Source: Alphaproteobacteria bacterium
Lineage (GTDB): Bacteria > Pseudomonadota > Alphaproteobacteria > Caulobacterales > Parvularculaceae
Direction of reading: 5' to 3'
DNA length: 64,000 bases
NCBI GenBank assembly: GCA_016125425.1
Contig: WGLT01000005.1
Location: 1 to 64,000, forward strand
Shown: piece after piece, positions 1 through 8,573 of the stretch
Position numbering within the stretch: the first letter of the stretch is position 1
Layout of the letters: each line of letters starts with the position of its first letter
The notes under the pieces: generated by a model
Seen by the model: only the letters and a program-made list of their open reading frames with translations
What the model was told of the DNA's origin: nothing
Database searches by the model: none
Position numbers and translations under genes: made by a program

Positions 1-59
1 CCTTGTTCGACAGCCTTGATCACCCGCGCGCGAAGCGCGCCATCATATCCGTAACCCAT
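1..59 (-). CDS. N-terminal fragment of an unidentified protein (possible IS630-type transposase)
   Basis: Only 19 complete codons lie in the window. The reverse strand reads ATG at 59 preceded by GGGAGG, a good ribosome binding site, and encodes MGYGYDGALRARVIKAVEQ before the edge. The segment ALRARVIKAVEQ resembles the start of the helix-turn-helix region of IS630-family transposases, which often begin with a DLRxRVVxAVExG-like stretch, but 19 residues cannot prove this. It lies downstream of purH, in the same orientation, 77 bases beyond the purH stop. Confidence 0.4.
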   Translation of the reverse strand, partial: MGYGYDGALRARVIKAVEQ

Positions 60-136
60 TCGATCCTCCCGTCATTCAACGGAAAAACCGAATCACTGTT
101 CGACCAAATTGTGAATCACCAGCCTAACAACCGGCT

Positions 137-1720
137 CTAGTGCCGGAAATGCCGCATGCCGGTGAAGGCCATGGCGAGCCCCGCTTCGTCCGCGGCCTTG
201 ATGACATCCGCATCGCGGATCGACCCGCCCGGCTGGATGACCGCCGTCGCGCCGGCTTCCGCCGCCGCGAGCAGTCCGTCTGGGAACGGAAAGAAAGCGT
301 CTGACGCGACAACGGAGCCTTTTGCAAGAGGCTCTGAAAGCCCCGCCGCCTGCGCGGCGTCCGCCGATTTTCGCGCGGCGATACGGCTTGAATCGACGCG
401 GCTCATTTGCCCCGCCCCAACGCCGACTGTCGCGCCGTTCTTGGCGTAGACGATGGCGTTCGACTTCACATGCTTGGCGACTTTGAAAGCGAACAGCATA
501 TCGGCGAGTTCCGCCGCGCTCGGCTGACGCTTCGTGACAATCTTCAGATCTTCAGCGCGAATGACGCCGTTGTCGCGCGCCTGAACCAGAAATCCGCCCG
601 CGACAGGCTTGAAATAGCGGCCCGGCGCAGCCGGGTCAGGCAAAGCGCCCGCGAGCAGCACACGGACATTTTTCTTCGCCGACAACACGTCCAGCGCGTC
701 CGCATCCGCTTCCGGCGCGATGACGACTTCAGAGAAAATCTCTGTAATTTTCTCCGCAGTCGCCCTGTCGAGGCGCCGGTTCAGCGCGATGATTCCGCCA
801 AACGCAGACACGGGATCGCACATCAACGCGCGCGCATAGGCGTCGGCCAGGCTGTCCGCGATCGCGACGCCGCAAGGATTGGCGTGCTTGACGATCACGA
901 CGGCCGGCTTTTCTTCGCCGAATTCGGCGAGACATTCATAAGCCGCGTCGGTGTCGTTGAGATTGTTGTAGGAGAGCTCCTTGCCCTGAACCTGACGCGC
1001 CGTCGCAACGCCCGGGCGCTTGTCGCCTGAGAGATAAAAGGCGGCCGATTGATGCGGATTCTCGCCATAGCGCAGCGACTGCTTGAGGCGGCCGGCGAAA
1101 GCGATCGTCTTCGGATAGTCATCGCCGATCTCTTTCGCGAACCAGGCGGAGATCGCGGCGTCATAGGCGGCGGTTCGCGCGTAGGCGGCGGCGGCGAGAC
1201 GACGCTTGAGCGCCGTTGAAAGCCCGCCCGTGGATTCGATTTCGGCGGCGACCGCCTCATAATCATCCGGATCGGTGACGACCCCGACATGACCGTGATT
1301 TTTCGCTGCGGCGCGAATCATCGCCGGCCCGCCGATGTCGATATTCTCGACGCATTCTTCATAGCCGGCGCCGCGCGCGACCGTCTCCTCGAAGGGATAG
1401 AGGTTGACCACGAGAAGGTCGATCGCCGGAATATCATGAGCCTTCATCGCCGCGAGATGTTCGGCGTTGTCGCGCAGGGCCAGCAAACCGCCGTGAATTT
1501 TCGGGTGCAGCGTCTTGACGCGCCCGTCCATCATCTCGGGAAAGCCGGTCAGTTCCGAGACGTCGCGCACGGCAAGACCCGCCTTCCTGAGCATCGCCGC
1601 CGTGCCGCCCGTCGAGACAAGTTCGACGCCCGCCGCCGAGAGACGTCTGGCGAAGGCTTCAACGCCGGACTTGTCGGAAACAGAAATGAGGGCGCGCCTG
1701 ACGGGGCTCGTCTGGGTCAT
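137..1720 (-). CDS. purH: Bifunctional AICAR formyltransferase / IMP cyclohydrolase
   Basis: Catalyses the last two steps of de novo IMP synthesis: transfer of a formyl group from 10-formyl-tetrahydrofolate to AICAR, then ring closure. At 527 residues it has the normal length. The N-terminal MGS-like cyclohydrolase domain covers roughly residues 8-150 (STGGT near 36-40, [14 protein letters not shown] near 65-78). The formyltransferase domain follows, with [10 protein letters not shown] near 215-224 and the catalytic KHANPCG at 278-284 (Lys278, His279). The ATG at 1720 has AGGAG a few bases upstream. FolD, encoded 4.6 kb away on the same strand, makes the 10-formyl-THF it uses. The ORF is intact. 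Confidence 0.98.
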   Translation of the reverse strand: MTQTSPVRRALISVSDKSGVEAFARRLSAAGVELVSTGGTAAMLRKAGLAVRDVSELTGFPEMMDGRVKTLHPKIHGGLLALRDNAEHLAAMKAHDIPAIDLLVVNLYPFEETVARGAGYEECVENIDIGGPAMIRAAAKNHGHVGVVTDPDDYEAVAAEIESTGGLSTALKRRLAAAAYARTAAYDAAISAWFAKEIGDDYPKTIAFAGRLKQSLRYGENPHQSAAFYLSGDKRPGVATARQVQGKELSYNNLNDTDAAYECLAEFGEEKPAVVIVKHANPCGVAIADSLADAYARALMCDPVSAFGGIIALNRRLDRATAEKITEIFSEVVIAPEADADALDVLSAKKNVRVLLAGALPDPAAPGRYFKPVAGGFLVQARDNGVIRAEDLKIVTKRQPSAAELADMLFAFKVAKHVKSNAIVYAKNGATVGVGAGQMSRVDSSRIAARKSADAAQAAGLSEPLAKGSVVASDAFFPFPDGLLAAAEAGATAVIQPGGSIRDADVIKAADEAGLAMAFTGMRHFRH

Positions 1721-1795
1721 CGAAAATCTCCTGAACGCAAAGGGAGCGGACGCCGGGATGCTTAAGCGCTGGCCCCCGGCCGCGCAAGCCGCAGG

Positions 1796-3007
1796 CTATT
1801 TGGCGAGCGGCCTTTGCTGACGCACCGCTTCGCCATTGGCGTCGGTCGGATGGAATTCCGGCACCAGATGGTGAACGGCCTCGTCGAGCGCGGCCTGGTC
1901 GCCCTCGGTCGCATGCTCGATGACGTCCTGGAAGCGCGGATTGAGGAGCGGCAAGTCGATCATCGCCGGCGAGGCGAGCAAGACGCCGTCAGCGCCGGTT
2001 TTCACAAGCTTGTCCGTGTCCAGAAAGATTTCTTCAAACAATTTCTCGCCGGGCCGCAAGCCGGTGAATTTGAGTTCGATATCGACGCCAGGCGTCAGCC
2101 CCTGCGCCTCAATCATCCGCTTGGCGAGGTCGAGAATTTTGACGGGCTCGCCCATGTCCAAAACGAAGATGCGGCCGTCATGCGTGACGACGCTCTTTTC
2201 CGCGCTGTCGAGGCTCGCCGCCTGAAGGACGAGCTGCACGGCTTCGCGGGTCGTCATGAAGTAGCGCGAGATTTCGGGATGCGTGATGGTGACAGGCCCG
2301 CCTCGCGCGATCTGGCGCTCAAAAAGCGGCGCGACCGATCCGGTTGACCCGAGGACGTTGCCGAAACGCACAGTCACGAACCGCGTATCGTTTTGCGCGA
2401 CATCGAGCGCCTGCGCGTAAAGCTCGGCGATTCGCTTGGTCGCGCCCATGAAGCTCGTCGGATTCACGGCCTTGTCCGTCGAGATGAAGACGACGGACTC
2501 CGCCTTCGCTTCGACAGCCGCATCGAAAACATTCCGTGCGCCGAGCACATTGGTGAGCGCGCCCGCGCAGCGGTTCTGCTCGACGATCGGCACATGTTTG
2601 AAAGCCGCCGCGTGCAACACGATGTCGGGCCGCACGGCCTTGAAAACTTTCTCGAGATGCTCGCGCCGGCAGACATCGGTGAGCGTCGAATAGAGAATCG
2701 ATCCGAGACCCGCCTCGCGCATTTCGAGATCGATGAGATAGAGATTGAATTCGGAATTATCGAGCAGCGCGAGATGGGCGGGCTCGAAGGCCGCGGTCTG
2801 GCGCGCGAGCTCCGACCCGATCGTGCCGCCCGCGCCCGTGATCAAAACGCGCTTGCCGGCGATCAGCTTGCGCGCCGCGCGCTGATCGATGCGGCGCGGC
2901 GGTCTCGGCAACAGCGCTTCGAGCTCGACCTGTTGGAGCGCGCCTAATCCGGGGGCGCGGCGTCTTGGAAGAAAACGCCGCAAGAACTTATTCACCGCGC
3001 CTGGCAT
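1796..3007 (-). CDS. Soluble CapD/FlaA1-type nucleotide-sugar 4,6-dehydratase/epimerase
   Basis: Extended short-chain dehydrogenase family acting on UDP-sugars in surface polysaccharide synthesis. I chose the ATG at 3007 (403 residues), 20 bases after the upstream heparinase-like gene ends; an upstream in-frame ATG at 3184 would overlap that gene by 157 bases. The protein has the linker VELEALLPRPP found in full-length FlaA1-like proteins, then the Rossmann motif GAGGTIGSELARQ near residue 54 and the STDKAVNP..GATK active-site region in which Met replaces the usual Tyr while Lys is kept, as in UDP-GlcNAc 4,6-dehydratases. The membrane half typical of about 620-residue relatives is missing, so this is a cytosolic short form. 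It may be co-transcribed with the heparinase-like gene and purH. The substrate cannot be read from sequence. Confidence 0.85.
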   Translation of the reverse strand: MPGAVNKFLRRFLPRRRAPGLGALQQVELEALLPRPPRRIDQRAARKLIAGKRVLITGAGGTIGSELARQTAAFEPAHLALLDNSEFNLYLIDLEMREAGLGSILYSTLTDVCRREHLEKVFKAVRPDIVLHAAAFKHVPIVEQNRCAGALTNVLGARNVFDAAVEAKAESVVFISTDKAVNPTSFMGATKRIAELYAQALDVAQNDTRFVTVRFGNVLGSTGSVAPLFERQIARGGPVTITHPEISRYFMTTREAVQLVLQAASLDSAEKSVVTHDGRIFVLDMGEPVKILDLAKRMIEAQGLTPGVDIELKFTGLRPGEKLFEEIFLDTDKLVKTGADGVLLASPAMIDLPLLNPRFQDVIEHATEGDQAALDEAVHHLVPEFHPTDANGEAVRQQRPLAK

Positions 3008-3027
3008 AGGCCCCCGTCCCTTCGCAG

Positions 3028-4710
3028 CTACTGGCGTCCGCCGCGCCCGCAATCCGTTCCGCTCACCCCGTCCAAGCGCCGAAACGCCCACTTCACGACG
3101 ATACCGTCCGGGGGCGGGCCGGCCAAGTCCTGAGGCGCCAGAACGATCTGCTCCGTCGCGACGGGCAATCCGCCTTCTCCACAATAGACGCTCTTTTCGA
3201 GGCGCAACACTTTACAATTCGTACGGAATCGCCAGCCCTCGCGGTTCGGCAGCGCCAAAATGATCGAGCGGCCGTCGCGGGCCATCGAGGCGCGCACCGT
3301 CGGATGAAGGTGGAAGCGAATGCGCCAGGCCGCCGCCAAGGGCGGAGGCGGCGCGACCAGACGGTCTTCTCCGCGCAGATTATCGCCGCCCGCGGTCACA
3401 TAGAAACGCCGCACATGGCGGGGCGCGGCGGCGCGCTCGCCCGGCCCGATCGTCCGGTCGATTTCGAGCAGTTGTCCGCGGATGTCCTCCGCACGCCGAT
3501 GCGCCACCGCCCCGCCGACAGCTGAAAGCGCAGCCGCAGCCGCAGACGTCTCTCCGGACAATGTGGAATGCGCGGCCGCCTGCCGCAGGACGCGCTCCCA
3601 TTCGCCGGCGAGATGACCGCCTGCGCCGCAATTGACGACGATGCGGCTGCGCCCAGAGGAGAAATGGAAGGAGCCGACGCTTTCAAAGCGTCGCGCCGAG
3701 GAAGATACTCCCATGTCGGCGATCAGCAGGGCGCGCGCGGCTTCGAGCCGCTGAAATCCGGTGTGGCGCGCAAAACCGGTCGGCGCGGCGTTCGGGTCGA
3801 GCGACTGGAGCGCGGCGAGGACGCAGCGCCCGTCGTCTTCATAGCCGCCATTGAAGACGGCGAGCCGGCCGTCCCCCGACCGAAAAAATTGCAGATTCGC
3901 CGCAGCCCGCATGGCGATATGCTTGAGAAAGCCGGGAGCGGACATGCGCCGCGCTTCGAGCGCTTTGAGGACAAGCTGCAGCCGTATGACGATCGCCAAT
4001 TGCCGCGACGGATTGCGACTGAGATGGCCCCCGTCCGGCCGGATCTGCAACCGCAATTCCCGGCGCAGAAGCTCGAGCCCCCTTTCGGCCGGCTCCTCGC
4101 AGCCCGGCAGGCAGAGTCCGGCGAGCGACAGAGCGAGCGCCGTCGTCAGGCGCTCATAGGCGCCGCTGACACGGTGACCGGCGCGCCCGAGATGGCGCGT
4201 CTGGCGCGCCATGGAGGTCAGCACGCGGCTGCGCCAAAGCGCATCCGAGCCTTTCAGCACGATCGCGCTGTGACAGCATAGATGGATCAAGCGCTCGCCC
4301 GCCAGCGCCGGCGTCCAGGCGTCGGGCGACCATTTATCGAAGCGGTCGAGCCAGGCTTTCGTCAAAACGCGCGCCGGCGCGATCCCCGCCTCGCCCAGAG
4401 CCTCGAGATGCCGCAGCCAGGCGAATTCCTGCAGAAAGCGAAACAGCTCACCGTCCGCCGACGCGAGGTCCCACAAGCGATCCAGTTCGCCTTCGCAGTC
4501 GATGGATTCAGCGGCGATCGAAATCCGTCCCTTGAGCAGCGCTTCGCCCAAGGCGCGTTCCGGCGTTCTCGGATCGACCGGATGAAAGTGCAAACGATCA
4601 GGCGCCGGGCCTTTAAGCTGCGCCTGATAGAACGGGCTTTCTCCCCAGGCGCGTTGCATCCGGCTTACAAATTCCTGCGCGACGGACCCCGACCGCTTTG
4701 CAGCCGCCAT
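3028..4710 (-). CDS. Heparinase II/III family protein
   Basis: A 560-residue protein of the heparinase II/III-like family commonly found near purH and rpe in Hyphomicrobiales. The N-terminal half is alpha-helical (WLRHLEALGEAG, HLCCHSAIVLKGSDALW), as in the alginate-lyase-like toroid. The C-terminal third contains the beta-rich Hepar_II_III segment (FHFSSGRSRIVVNCG, HSTLSGE, FHLHPTV, LPNREGWRFR). The family includes polysaccharide lyases, but bacterial members of this type have no assigned substrate and I see no signal peptide. The ATG at 4710 lies 2 bases after the rpe stop, indicating an rpe-heparinase-capD transcription unit. Confidence 0.85.
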   Translation of the reverse strand: MAAAKRSGSVAQEFVSRMQRAWGESPFYQAQLKGPAPDRLHFHPVDPRTPERALGEALLKGRISIAAESIDCEGELDRLWDLASADGELFRFLQEFAWLRHLEALGEAGIAPARVLTKAWLDRFDKWSPDAWTPALAGERLIHLCCHSAIVLKGSDALWRSRVLTSMARQTRHLGRAGHRVSGAYERLTTALALSLAGLCLPGCEEPAERGLELLRRELRLQIRPDGGHLSRNPSRQLAIVIRLQLVLKALEARRMSAPGFLKHIAMRAAANLQFFRSGDGRLAVFNGGYEDDGRCVLAALQSLDPNAAPTGFARHTGFQRLEAARALLIADMGVSSSARRFESVGSFHFSSGRSRIVVNCGAGGHLAGEWERVLRQAAAHSTLSGETSAAAAALSAVGGAVAHRRAEDIRGQLLEIDRTIGPGERAAAPRHVRRFYVTAGGDNLRGEDRLVAPPPPLAAAWRIRFHLHPTVRASMARDGRSIILALPNREGWRFRTNCKVLRLEKSVYCGEGGLPVATEQIVLAPQDLAGPPPDGIVVKWAFRRLDGVSGTDCGRGGRQ

Positions 4711-4712
4711 AA

Positions 4713-5375
4713 CTAAACGCTCCCGCGCAGGCTGGCGATTTTGTCGGCGTAGCGCGCCGCGCCGTCCTTGAAAACATAGGATCCGGCGACGAGCACGTCC
4801 GCGCCCGCTTCGATGATCGCAGGCGCTGTTTCTGCGTTCACGCCGCCATCGACTTCGAGCATGATATCGCGCCCGGAGCGGTCGATCGCAGCGCGCGCCT
4901 CCGCGATCTTCTTCAATTGCGAAGCGATGAATTTCTGCCCGCCGAAGCCGGGATTGACGGTCATCACCAGGATGAGATCGATATCGTCGATGACTTCGAG
5001 CGCGGCGGCCGCAGGCGTCCCCGGATTGAGGGCCACGCCCGCTTTGACGCCCGCAGCCTTGATGCGCTGAATCGTCCGGTGGAGATGCGGCCCCGCTTCG
5101 GGATGAACAGTCAGAATATCGGCGCCCGCCGCGGCGAAATCGTCGATATACGGATCAACTGGCGCAATCATCAGATGAACGTCGAACGGAATCTTCGTCG
5201 CCGGGCGAATAGCTTTCACGACGAGCGGACCAATGGTCAGATTCGGAACGAAATGTCCGTCCATGACGTCGACATGAATAAAGTCGGCGCCCGCAGCCGC
5301 GATCGCCGCCACCTCTTCGCCGAGGCGGGCGAAATCAGCCGACAGGATCGAGGGAGCGACGCGCAAACGGGACAT
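4713..5375 (-). CDS. rpe: Ribulose-phosphate 3-epimerase
   Basis: Interconverts ribulose 5-phosphate and xylulose 5-phosphate in the pentose phosphate and Calvin pathways. The start at 5375 ([15 protein letters not shown]) gives 220 residues, the family norm; an in-frame upstream codon at 5411 would add 12 non-conserved residues. TIM-barrel signatures are present: [23 protein letters not shown] (metal-binding His and Asp), [13 protein letters not shown] and EVDGGVN. It is the first gene of a probable minus-strand operon with the heparinase-like and capD-like genes. A terminator-like hairpin about 60 bases upstream of the start suggests either a leader attenuator or the end of a separate small RNA. 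Confidence 0.97.
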   Translation of the reverse strand: MSRLRVAPSILSADFARLGEEVAAIAAAGADFIHVDVMDGHFVPNLTIGPLVVKAIRPATKIPFDVHLMIAPVDPYIDDFAAAGADILTVHPEAGPHLHRTIQRIKAAGVKAGVALNPGTPAAAALEVIDDIDLILVMTVNPGFGGQKFIASQLKKIAEARAAIDRSGRDIMLEVDGGVNAETAPAIIEAGADVLVAGSYVFKDGAARYADKIASLRGSV

Positions 5376-5434
5376 GAATGAGACGTATCGTGATGCGCGG
5401 GCGGCGCGCAACTAAACCCGTCTCAACCTGTCCC

Positions 5435-5462
5435 AAAAAAGACGCCCCGCTGAAGCGGGGCG
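5435..5462 (-). terminator. Intrinsic terminator or attenuator upstream of rpe
   Basis: On the minus strand an 8-bp perfect GC stem (CGCCCCGC-TTCA-GCGGGGCG) is followed by TC and six T residues. This is a canonical Rho-independent terminator. It lies about 60 bases upstream of the rpe start codon and in the same orientation. Confidence 0.8.
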
Positions 5463-5573
5463 GGAGGGACCAATAGCAAAGAGACAAGCGCTGCGCGCTC
5501 GCCCCGCCATCAAGCAAGTTTCGCGCCGTGCGGGAAATGGTCCGGAAAGGGACGGGGCGCCGGCCCGGGGCCT

Positions 5574-5604
5574 CCGCCGCGCCTGGGTTTCCCAAGCGCG
5601 GCGG
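5574..5604 (-). ncRNA. Strong hairpin of a candidate small RNA or leader RNA
   Basis: On the minus strand two 14-base arms pair fully (one T-G wobble) around an AAA loop: CCGCCGCGCTTGGG and CCCAGGCGCGGCGG. It lies 110 bases upstream of the terminator at 5435-5462, so a transcript of roughly 150-250 bases ending there would carry both elements. I could not match it to a known RNA family. Confidence 0.45.
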
Positions 5605-5764
5605 CGAGTCAGGAGGTGCATGGAGAGGGCGGAGATCTCGTCGAAGCCGGCGGCTTCACCCGTAAAAAAGATCGTGCGCATTTGCGGCAAAAATGCGGCA
5701 GGAAAATGGAGATGTCGCGGTAAGCTTCTGTTTTTCTTGGTTAATATCGCAGCAACCAAGAATC

Positions 5765-6289
5765 TCAACGGCGCGGCCGGGCGAACGCCTTTCCGACGCG
5801 CGCTGCGCCGAGCCAGACGAGAAGGACAAGCGCCATGCCGGCCGCAAGGCCTCCCAGCCATTCGACATGGTAGAGCCCGACGCCGGTCAGCGCGAAGAGG
5901 CCAAGAGCAGCGTAAGCGAGGGCGAATCGAAGGGGGGCAGCTGCTGCGCGGCCCGCCGCGCGGACAGCCGCCGCCGGCGCCGCCGCCGCTGCGCGCGCCG
6001 CCTTGGCCGCGGCGGGTCCCGCCTTTTTCGCGAAGCGGCGAAGCTTCTCGCCGCCAAGCGCTTTCAAGAAGGCCGCAAGCGCGCCGGTGAGCGCAGCGGC
6101 GAGCCCGACATTCTTCAAAATCGGGGCGGCCGGCTGCGCCGCCCTCTCATCAGGCGCAGGCGCCGCGTGCTCGATCGAAACCGGCGCCGCCGGCTGTTCG
6201 GCCGCAAGGGGCGCGGCGGCCGCAGTCGCGGCCAGAGCGCTCGCCGCGAGAAGCGCGAATTTAAAGGAGCGTGTCGGTTTCATGCCCAT
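5765..6289 (-). CDS. Alanine-rich secreted/membrane protein of unknown function
   Basis: A 174-residue protein with no recognised domain. Residues 1-30 form a signal peptide or membrane anchor (FALLAASALAATAAAAPLAA). Next come a Pro/Ala-rich stretch, a Lys/Ala-rich segment near 78-120 (KLRRFAKKAGPAAAKAARAA), and two hydrophobic helices near 121-141 and 145-162. Two in-frame ATG codons (6289, 6283) are possible; GGAGC upstream does not settle the choice. The low-complexity Ala-rich composition makes homology claims unsafe. It lies alone between folD and the rpe leader. Confidence 0.7.
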   Translation of the reverse strand: MGMKPTRSFKFALLAASALAATAAAAPLAAEQPAAPVSIEHAAPAPDERAAQPAAPILKNVGLAAALTGALAAFLKALGGEKLRRFAKKAGPAAAKAARAAAAAPAAAVRAAGRAAAAPLRFALAYAALGLFALTGVGLYHVEWLGGLAAGMALVLLVWLGAARVGKAFARPRR

Positions 6290-6356
6290 TCTCGACGGTT
6301 TGCCGCCGAGATATGGGCGCCGGCCGGCGCCGGTTCAAGAATGAGGCCCCGCGCAG

Positions 6357-7238
6357 TCAGATCTCCGGCTGCGCGAGCCCGCGTCGGCGCGCCGCTGCGA
6401 TCAGCGTATTTCGCAACAGACAGGCGATCGTCATCGGCCCGACGCCCCCCGGCACTGGAGTGATCGCCGCCGCACGGTCTTTCGCGGCGTCAAAATCCAC
6501 GTCGCCGACAAGCTTCGACGCCTCCCCCGCGCCGACGCGATTGATGCCGACATCGAGCACGATCGCCCCTTCTTTCACCCAATCGCCTTTGACGAGCGCG
6601 GGCCGCCCGACCGCAGCGCAGAGTATGTCGGCCGAACGGCAAATCGCCGCGAGATCCTTGGTGCGGGAATGCGCCATGGTGACGGTGCAATTTTCCGCAA
6701 GGAGCAGCAAAGACAGAGGCTTGCCGACGAGAATCGAACGCCCGAGCACGACCGCATGCGCGCCGTCGAGGCGGGTCCTTACGGATTTCGCGAGTATGAT
6801 GCAGCCCTGCGGCGTACACGGAACAAGTCCGGCCTTGCCGAGAAGCAGACGGCCGGCGCTTGTCTCCGTCAGGCCGTCGACATCCTTCGCCGGATCGATT
6901 TCATTGATCACGCGATTGGCGTCGACTCCGCCTGGCAGCGGCATCTGAACGAGAATGCCATCGACCGCATTATCCGCATTGAGCGCGCGCACGAGCGCGA
7001 CGACTTCCGCCTCTGACGCGCTTGCGGGCAGCCGATGCTCGATCGAGCGCATGCCGGCGTTTTTCGTCGCGCGTCCCTTATTGCGGACATAAACCTGGCT
7101 TGCCGGGTCGTCGCCGACGAGCACCACCGCAAGCCCCGGCGTCTCGCCCGTATCGGCTTCAAAGCGGGCGACGCCCGCCGCGACGCGCGCCCGCAAGTCG
7201 GCGGCGATGGCTTTTCCGTCGATGATATCAGCGGTCAA
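6357..7238 (-). CDS. folD: Methylene-tetrahydrofolate dehydrogenase / methenyl-THF cyclohydrolase
   Basis: Interconverts 5,10-methylene-, methenyl- and 10-formyl-THF with NADP, supplying purine synthesis (purH in this window) and C1 metabolism. At 293 residues the length is normal. The catalytic YVRNK (Tyr50, Lys54) is present, as are the folate-binding QMPLPGG and PCTPQGCI segments, and the Rossmann elements [12 protein letters not shown] and the C-terminal [11 protein letters not shown]. The ATG at 7238 overlaps the stop of the upstream yggU-type gene by 4 bases, so the two are translationally coupled in a yggT-yggU-folD operon. Confidence 0.97.
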   Translation of the reverse strand: MTADIIDGKAIAADLRARVAAGVARFEADTGETPGLAVVLVGDDPASQVYVRNKGRATKNAGMRSIEHRLPASASEAEVVALVRALNADNAVDGILVQMPLPGGVDANRVINEIDPAKDVDGLTETSAGRLLLGKAGLVPCTPQGCIILAKSVRTRLDGAHAVVLGRSILVGKPLSLLLLAENCTVTMAHSRTKDLAAICRSADILCAAVGRPALVKGDWVKEGAIVLDVGINRVGAGEASKLVGDVDFDAAKDRAAAITPVPGGVGPMTIACLLRNTLIAAARRRGLAQPEI

Positions 7239-7612
7239 GACTTCTTCTCCCTTGCGGCGGCGAGCAGCGCGTCGAGCCGCGCCGCTATTTCGCCGGGATC
7301 GCCGCGAATCGCGAGCGTTTTCAGGCGATCTTTTTCCCCTGCGACGATTTCGACGGCTGATTTCGCCAGCCCCAACGCCTTCGCGACCAGCCTGCCCGCC
7401 GCAGCATTCGCCCGGCCTTTATCGGGCGGCGCGGCGACTCGCAAGGCGAGCCGCTCTTCATCGTCCGCGCCGCGCCAAAGCCCCGCTATCGCGTCCTTCG
7501 GCGCGTTCGGCGTCACCCGGATATAGAGCCTTATTGCGTCTTCGCCGCGCTGATAGGCGTTCGCCAAAAGGGAGCCCTCAAAAGCCGCTCCGCATCGCCG
7601 GTCCGAACACAT
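7235..7612 (-). CDS. DUF167 (YggU) family protein
   Basis: A 125-residue member of the small DUF167/YggU family of unknown function. The family signature is clear: [16 protein letters not shown] near the N-terminus, then [17 protein letters not shown] and the C-terminal [17 protein letters not shown]. The annotated ATG at 7612 makes the gene overlap the yggT stop by 35 bases; a later TTG near 7570 (LANAYQRG) is an alternative that would remove a poorly conserved N-terminal tail. It lies between yggT and folD in an apparent operon; the yggT-yggU pairing is widely conserved. Confidence 0.9.
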   Translation of the reverse strand: MCSDRRCGAAFEGSLLANAYQRGEDAIRLYIRVTPNAPKDAIAGLWRGADDEERLALRVAAPPDKGRANAAAGRLVAKALGLAKSAVEIVAGEKDRLKTLAIRGDPGEIAARLDALLAAAREKKS

Positions 7613-7880
7613 AATAGTTCAGACCGTAGCGCAAGGCGCCGACGCCGATGAGAAGGATGATCGGGGATATGTCGATCCCGCCCATGCTCGGCAGCACGCG
7701 GCGGATCGGCCGGAGCAATGGTTCGGTGAGCGCCAGGCATGTGCGCCAGACGGCGTCGACGAACTGATTGTGCCGGTTGATCACGTTGAAGGCGAGGAGC
7801 CAGCTCAAGATCACCGTGACGAAAATCACGAAGATGTAGAGCTGTATGACCGCATTGAAGATATAGGCGATGATGGCCAT
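7578..7880 (-). CDS. YggT family integral membrane protein
   Basis: A 100-residue protein with two hydrophobic blocks, residues 1-30 (IFNAVIQLYIFVIFVTVILSW) and 60-85 (ISPIILLIGVGALRYGLNY). Between them is the YggT signature: FVDAVWRTCLALTEPLLRPIRRVLPS followed by GGIDISPI. The family is implicated in membrane organisation, osmotic tolerance or cell division in some bacteria, but its biochemical role is not established. It is the first gene of the yggT-yggU-folD unit. Confidence 0.93.
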   Translation of the reverse strand: MAIIAYIFNAVIQLYIFVIFVTVILSWLLAFNVINRHNQFVDAVWRTCLALTEPLLRPIRRVLPSMGGIDISPIILLIGVGALRYGLNYYVFGPAMRSGF

Positions 7881-7946
7881 CGATATCCCTCGCTCTGCTC
7901 GGCCCCGACTTAAGGCGCGCCGCCGCCCGGCGCAACCGAACGGGCG

Positions 7947-8348
7947 TCAACGCCCCGTCCGCCCCGGCTCATGAGCGCATAAAAGCGGGGTCGCCAGGCC
8001 GCCGACGCGGACGAAGCCGACGCCGTCTTCTTCGATGATGAGAAGCGTGAGCTGCGCGCCCGCCCCGCCGCCGTCCTGCGTCGAGAACCCAGCGTTGTCG
8101 GCCGCCCAGAGCGCGCGGCCGCGGCGGCGGACCAGCTTGGCCTTGGCTTCCCAGCAGCCCGAATAGGCGCAGACCGACAGCCTGCCCCGCGAGTCAGCGC
8201 TGATGTCCATCGGCGTGAATTCCTCGGGCTTCGCCGCCGCGCATCCGTCGGCGGCGCACCAGACCTCGACCTGGTTGCGGCAGCGCCAAACGGAATCGGG
8301 AGCGGCGGCATGGGCGCTTGAGAGCGCCGCGAGCGCGGCAAACAGCAT
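7947..8348 (-). CDS. Small secreted protein of unknown function
   Basis: The start at 8348 is supported by GGAGG 6-7 bases upstream and gives 133 residues. An upstream extension to 8711 would run antisense through a tRNA gene, so I reject it. Residues 1-14 form a signal peptide (MLFAALAALSSAHA). The mature part has cysteines that could pair (WRCRNQVEVWCAADGCAA, CAYSGCWEAKA) and ends LATPLLCAHEPGRTGR. I recognise no family; a small disulfide-stabilised periplasmic protein is the best description. Its promoter region overlaps that of the divergent tRNA-Ala gene. Confidence 0.75.
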   Translation of the reverse strand: MLFAALAALSSAHAAAPDSVWRCRNQVEVWCAADGCAAAKPEEFTPMDISADSRGRLSVCAYSGCWEAKAKLVRRRGRALWAADNAGFSTQDGGGAGAQLTLLIIEEDGVGFVRVGGLATPLLCAHEPGRTGR

Positions 8349-8394
8349 AAAGCCTCCTTCGCTCCGTTTCGGCCCCGCCGAATAGCCGCTCCGA

Positions 8395-8423
8395 TTGACA
8401 GCCCGCAAGGCCGACCCTAAGAC
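8395..8423 (+). promoter_or_regulatory. Sigma-70-type promoter of tRNA-Ala
   Basis: A perfect -35 box TTGACA (8395-8400) is followed by a 17-base spacer and a -10-like TAAGAC (8418-8423). The mature tRNA begins 19 bases downstream of the -10 box. Confidence 0.75.
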
Positions 8424-8441
8424 GGCGCTCCCAACCTGGAA

Positions 8442-8517
8442 GGGGCTGTAGCTCAGTTGGGAGAGCGCCTCGTTCGCAATGAGGAGGTCAGCGGTTCGAT
8501 TCCGCTCAGCTCCACCA
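8442..8517 (+). tRNA. tRNA-Ala (anticodon CGC)
   Basis: A 76-base cloverleaf including an encoded 3' CCA. The acceptor arm GGGGCTG pairs with CAGCTCC and contains the G3-U70 wobble that identifies alanine tRNAs. The anticodon stem CCTCG/TGAGG closes the loop TTCGCAA, so the anticodon is CGC, reading GCG codons. The T arm is AGCGG-TTCGATT-CCGCT. GCG is an abundant Ala codon in this GC-rich genome. Confidence 0.97.
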
Positions 8518-8573
8518 TCCCTTCGCCTTGACCGCAACGCCCGCGCCGCCGACAAGGCTCGCGCGGGTATTTT

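Larger units (their letters stand above)
5376..5764. other. 389-base region without a credible gene; structured RNA locus upstream of rpe
   Basis: No reading frame here has recognisable protein features. On the minus strand it holds a very strong hairpin at 5574-5604, a stretch rich in further pairing options (GGCGCCCCG and GGCGGGGCG segments), and a textbook terminator at 5435-5462. A separate 7-bp inverted repeat (CTTGGTT/AACCAAG) lies at 5736-5760, just beyond the stop of the upstream hypothetical gene. The content fits an sRNA gene or a long attenuator leader for rpe. Confidence 0.5.

Noticed and set aside
5420-5640. 6S RNA or SRP RNA
   Set aside because: The GGTCCGG segment recalls SRP RNA, but the conserved GGAAGGAAGCAG loop is absent, and I could not fit the 6S layout; left as an unassigned structured region.
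5412-5861. 149-codon minus-strand frame upstream of rpe
   Set aside because: It spans the strong hairpin and the terminator and reads as low-complexity Arg/Ala/Pro sequence.
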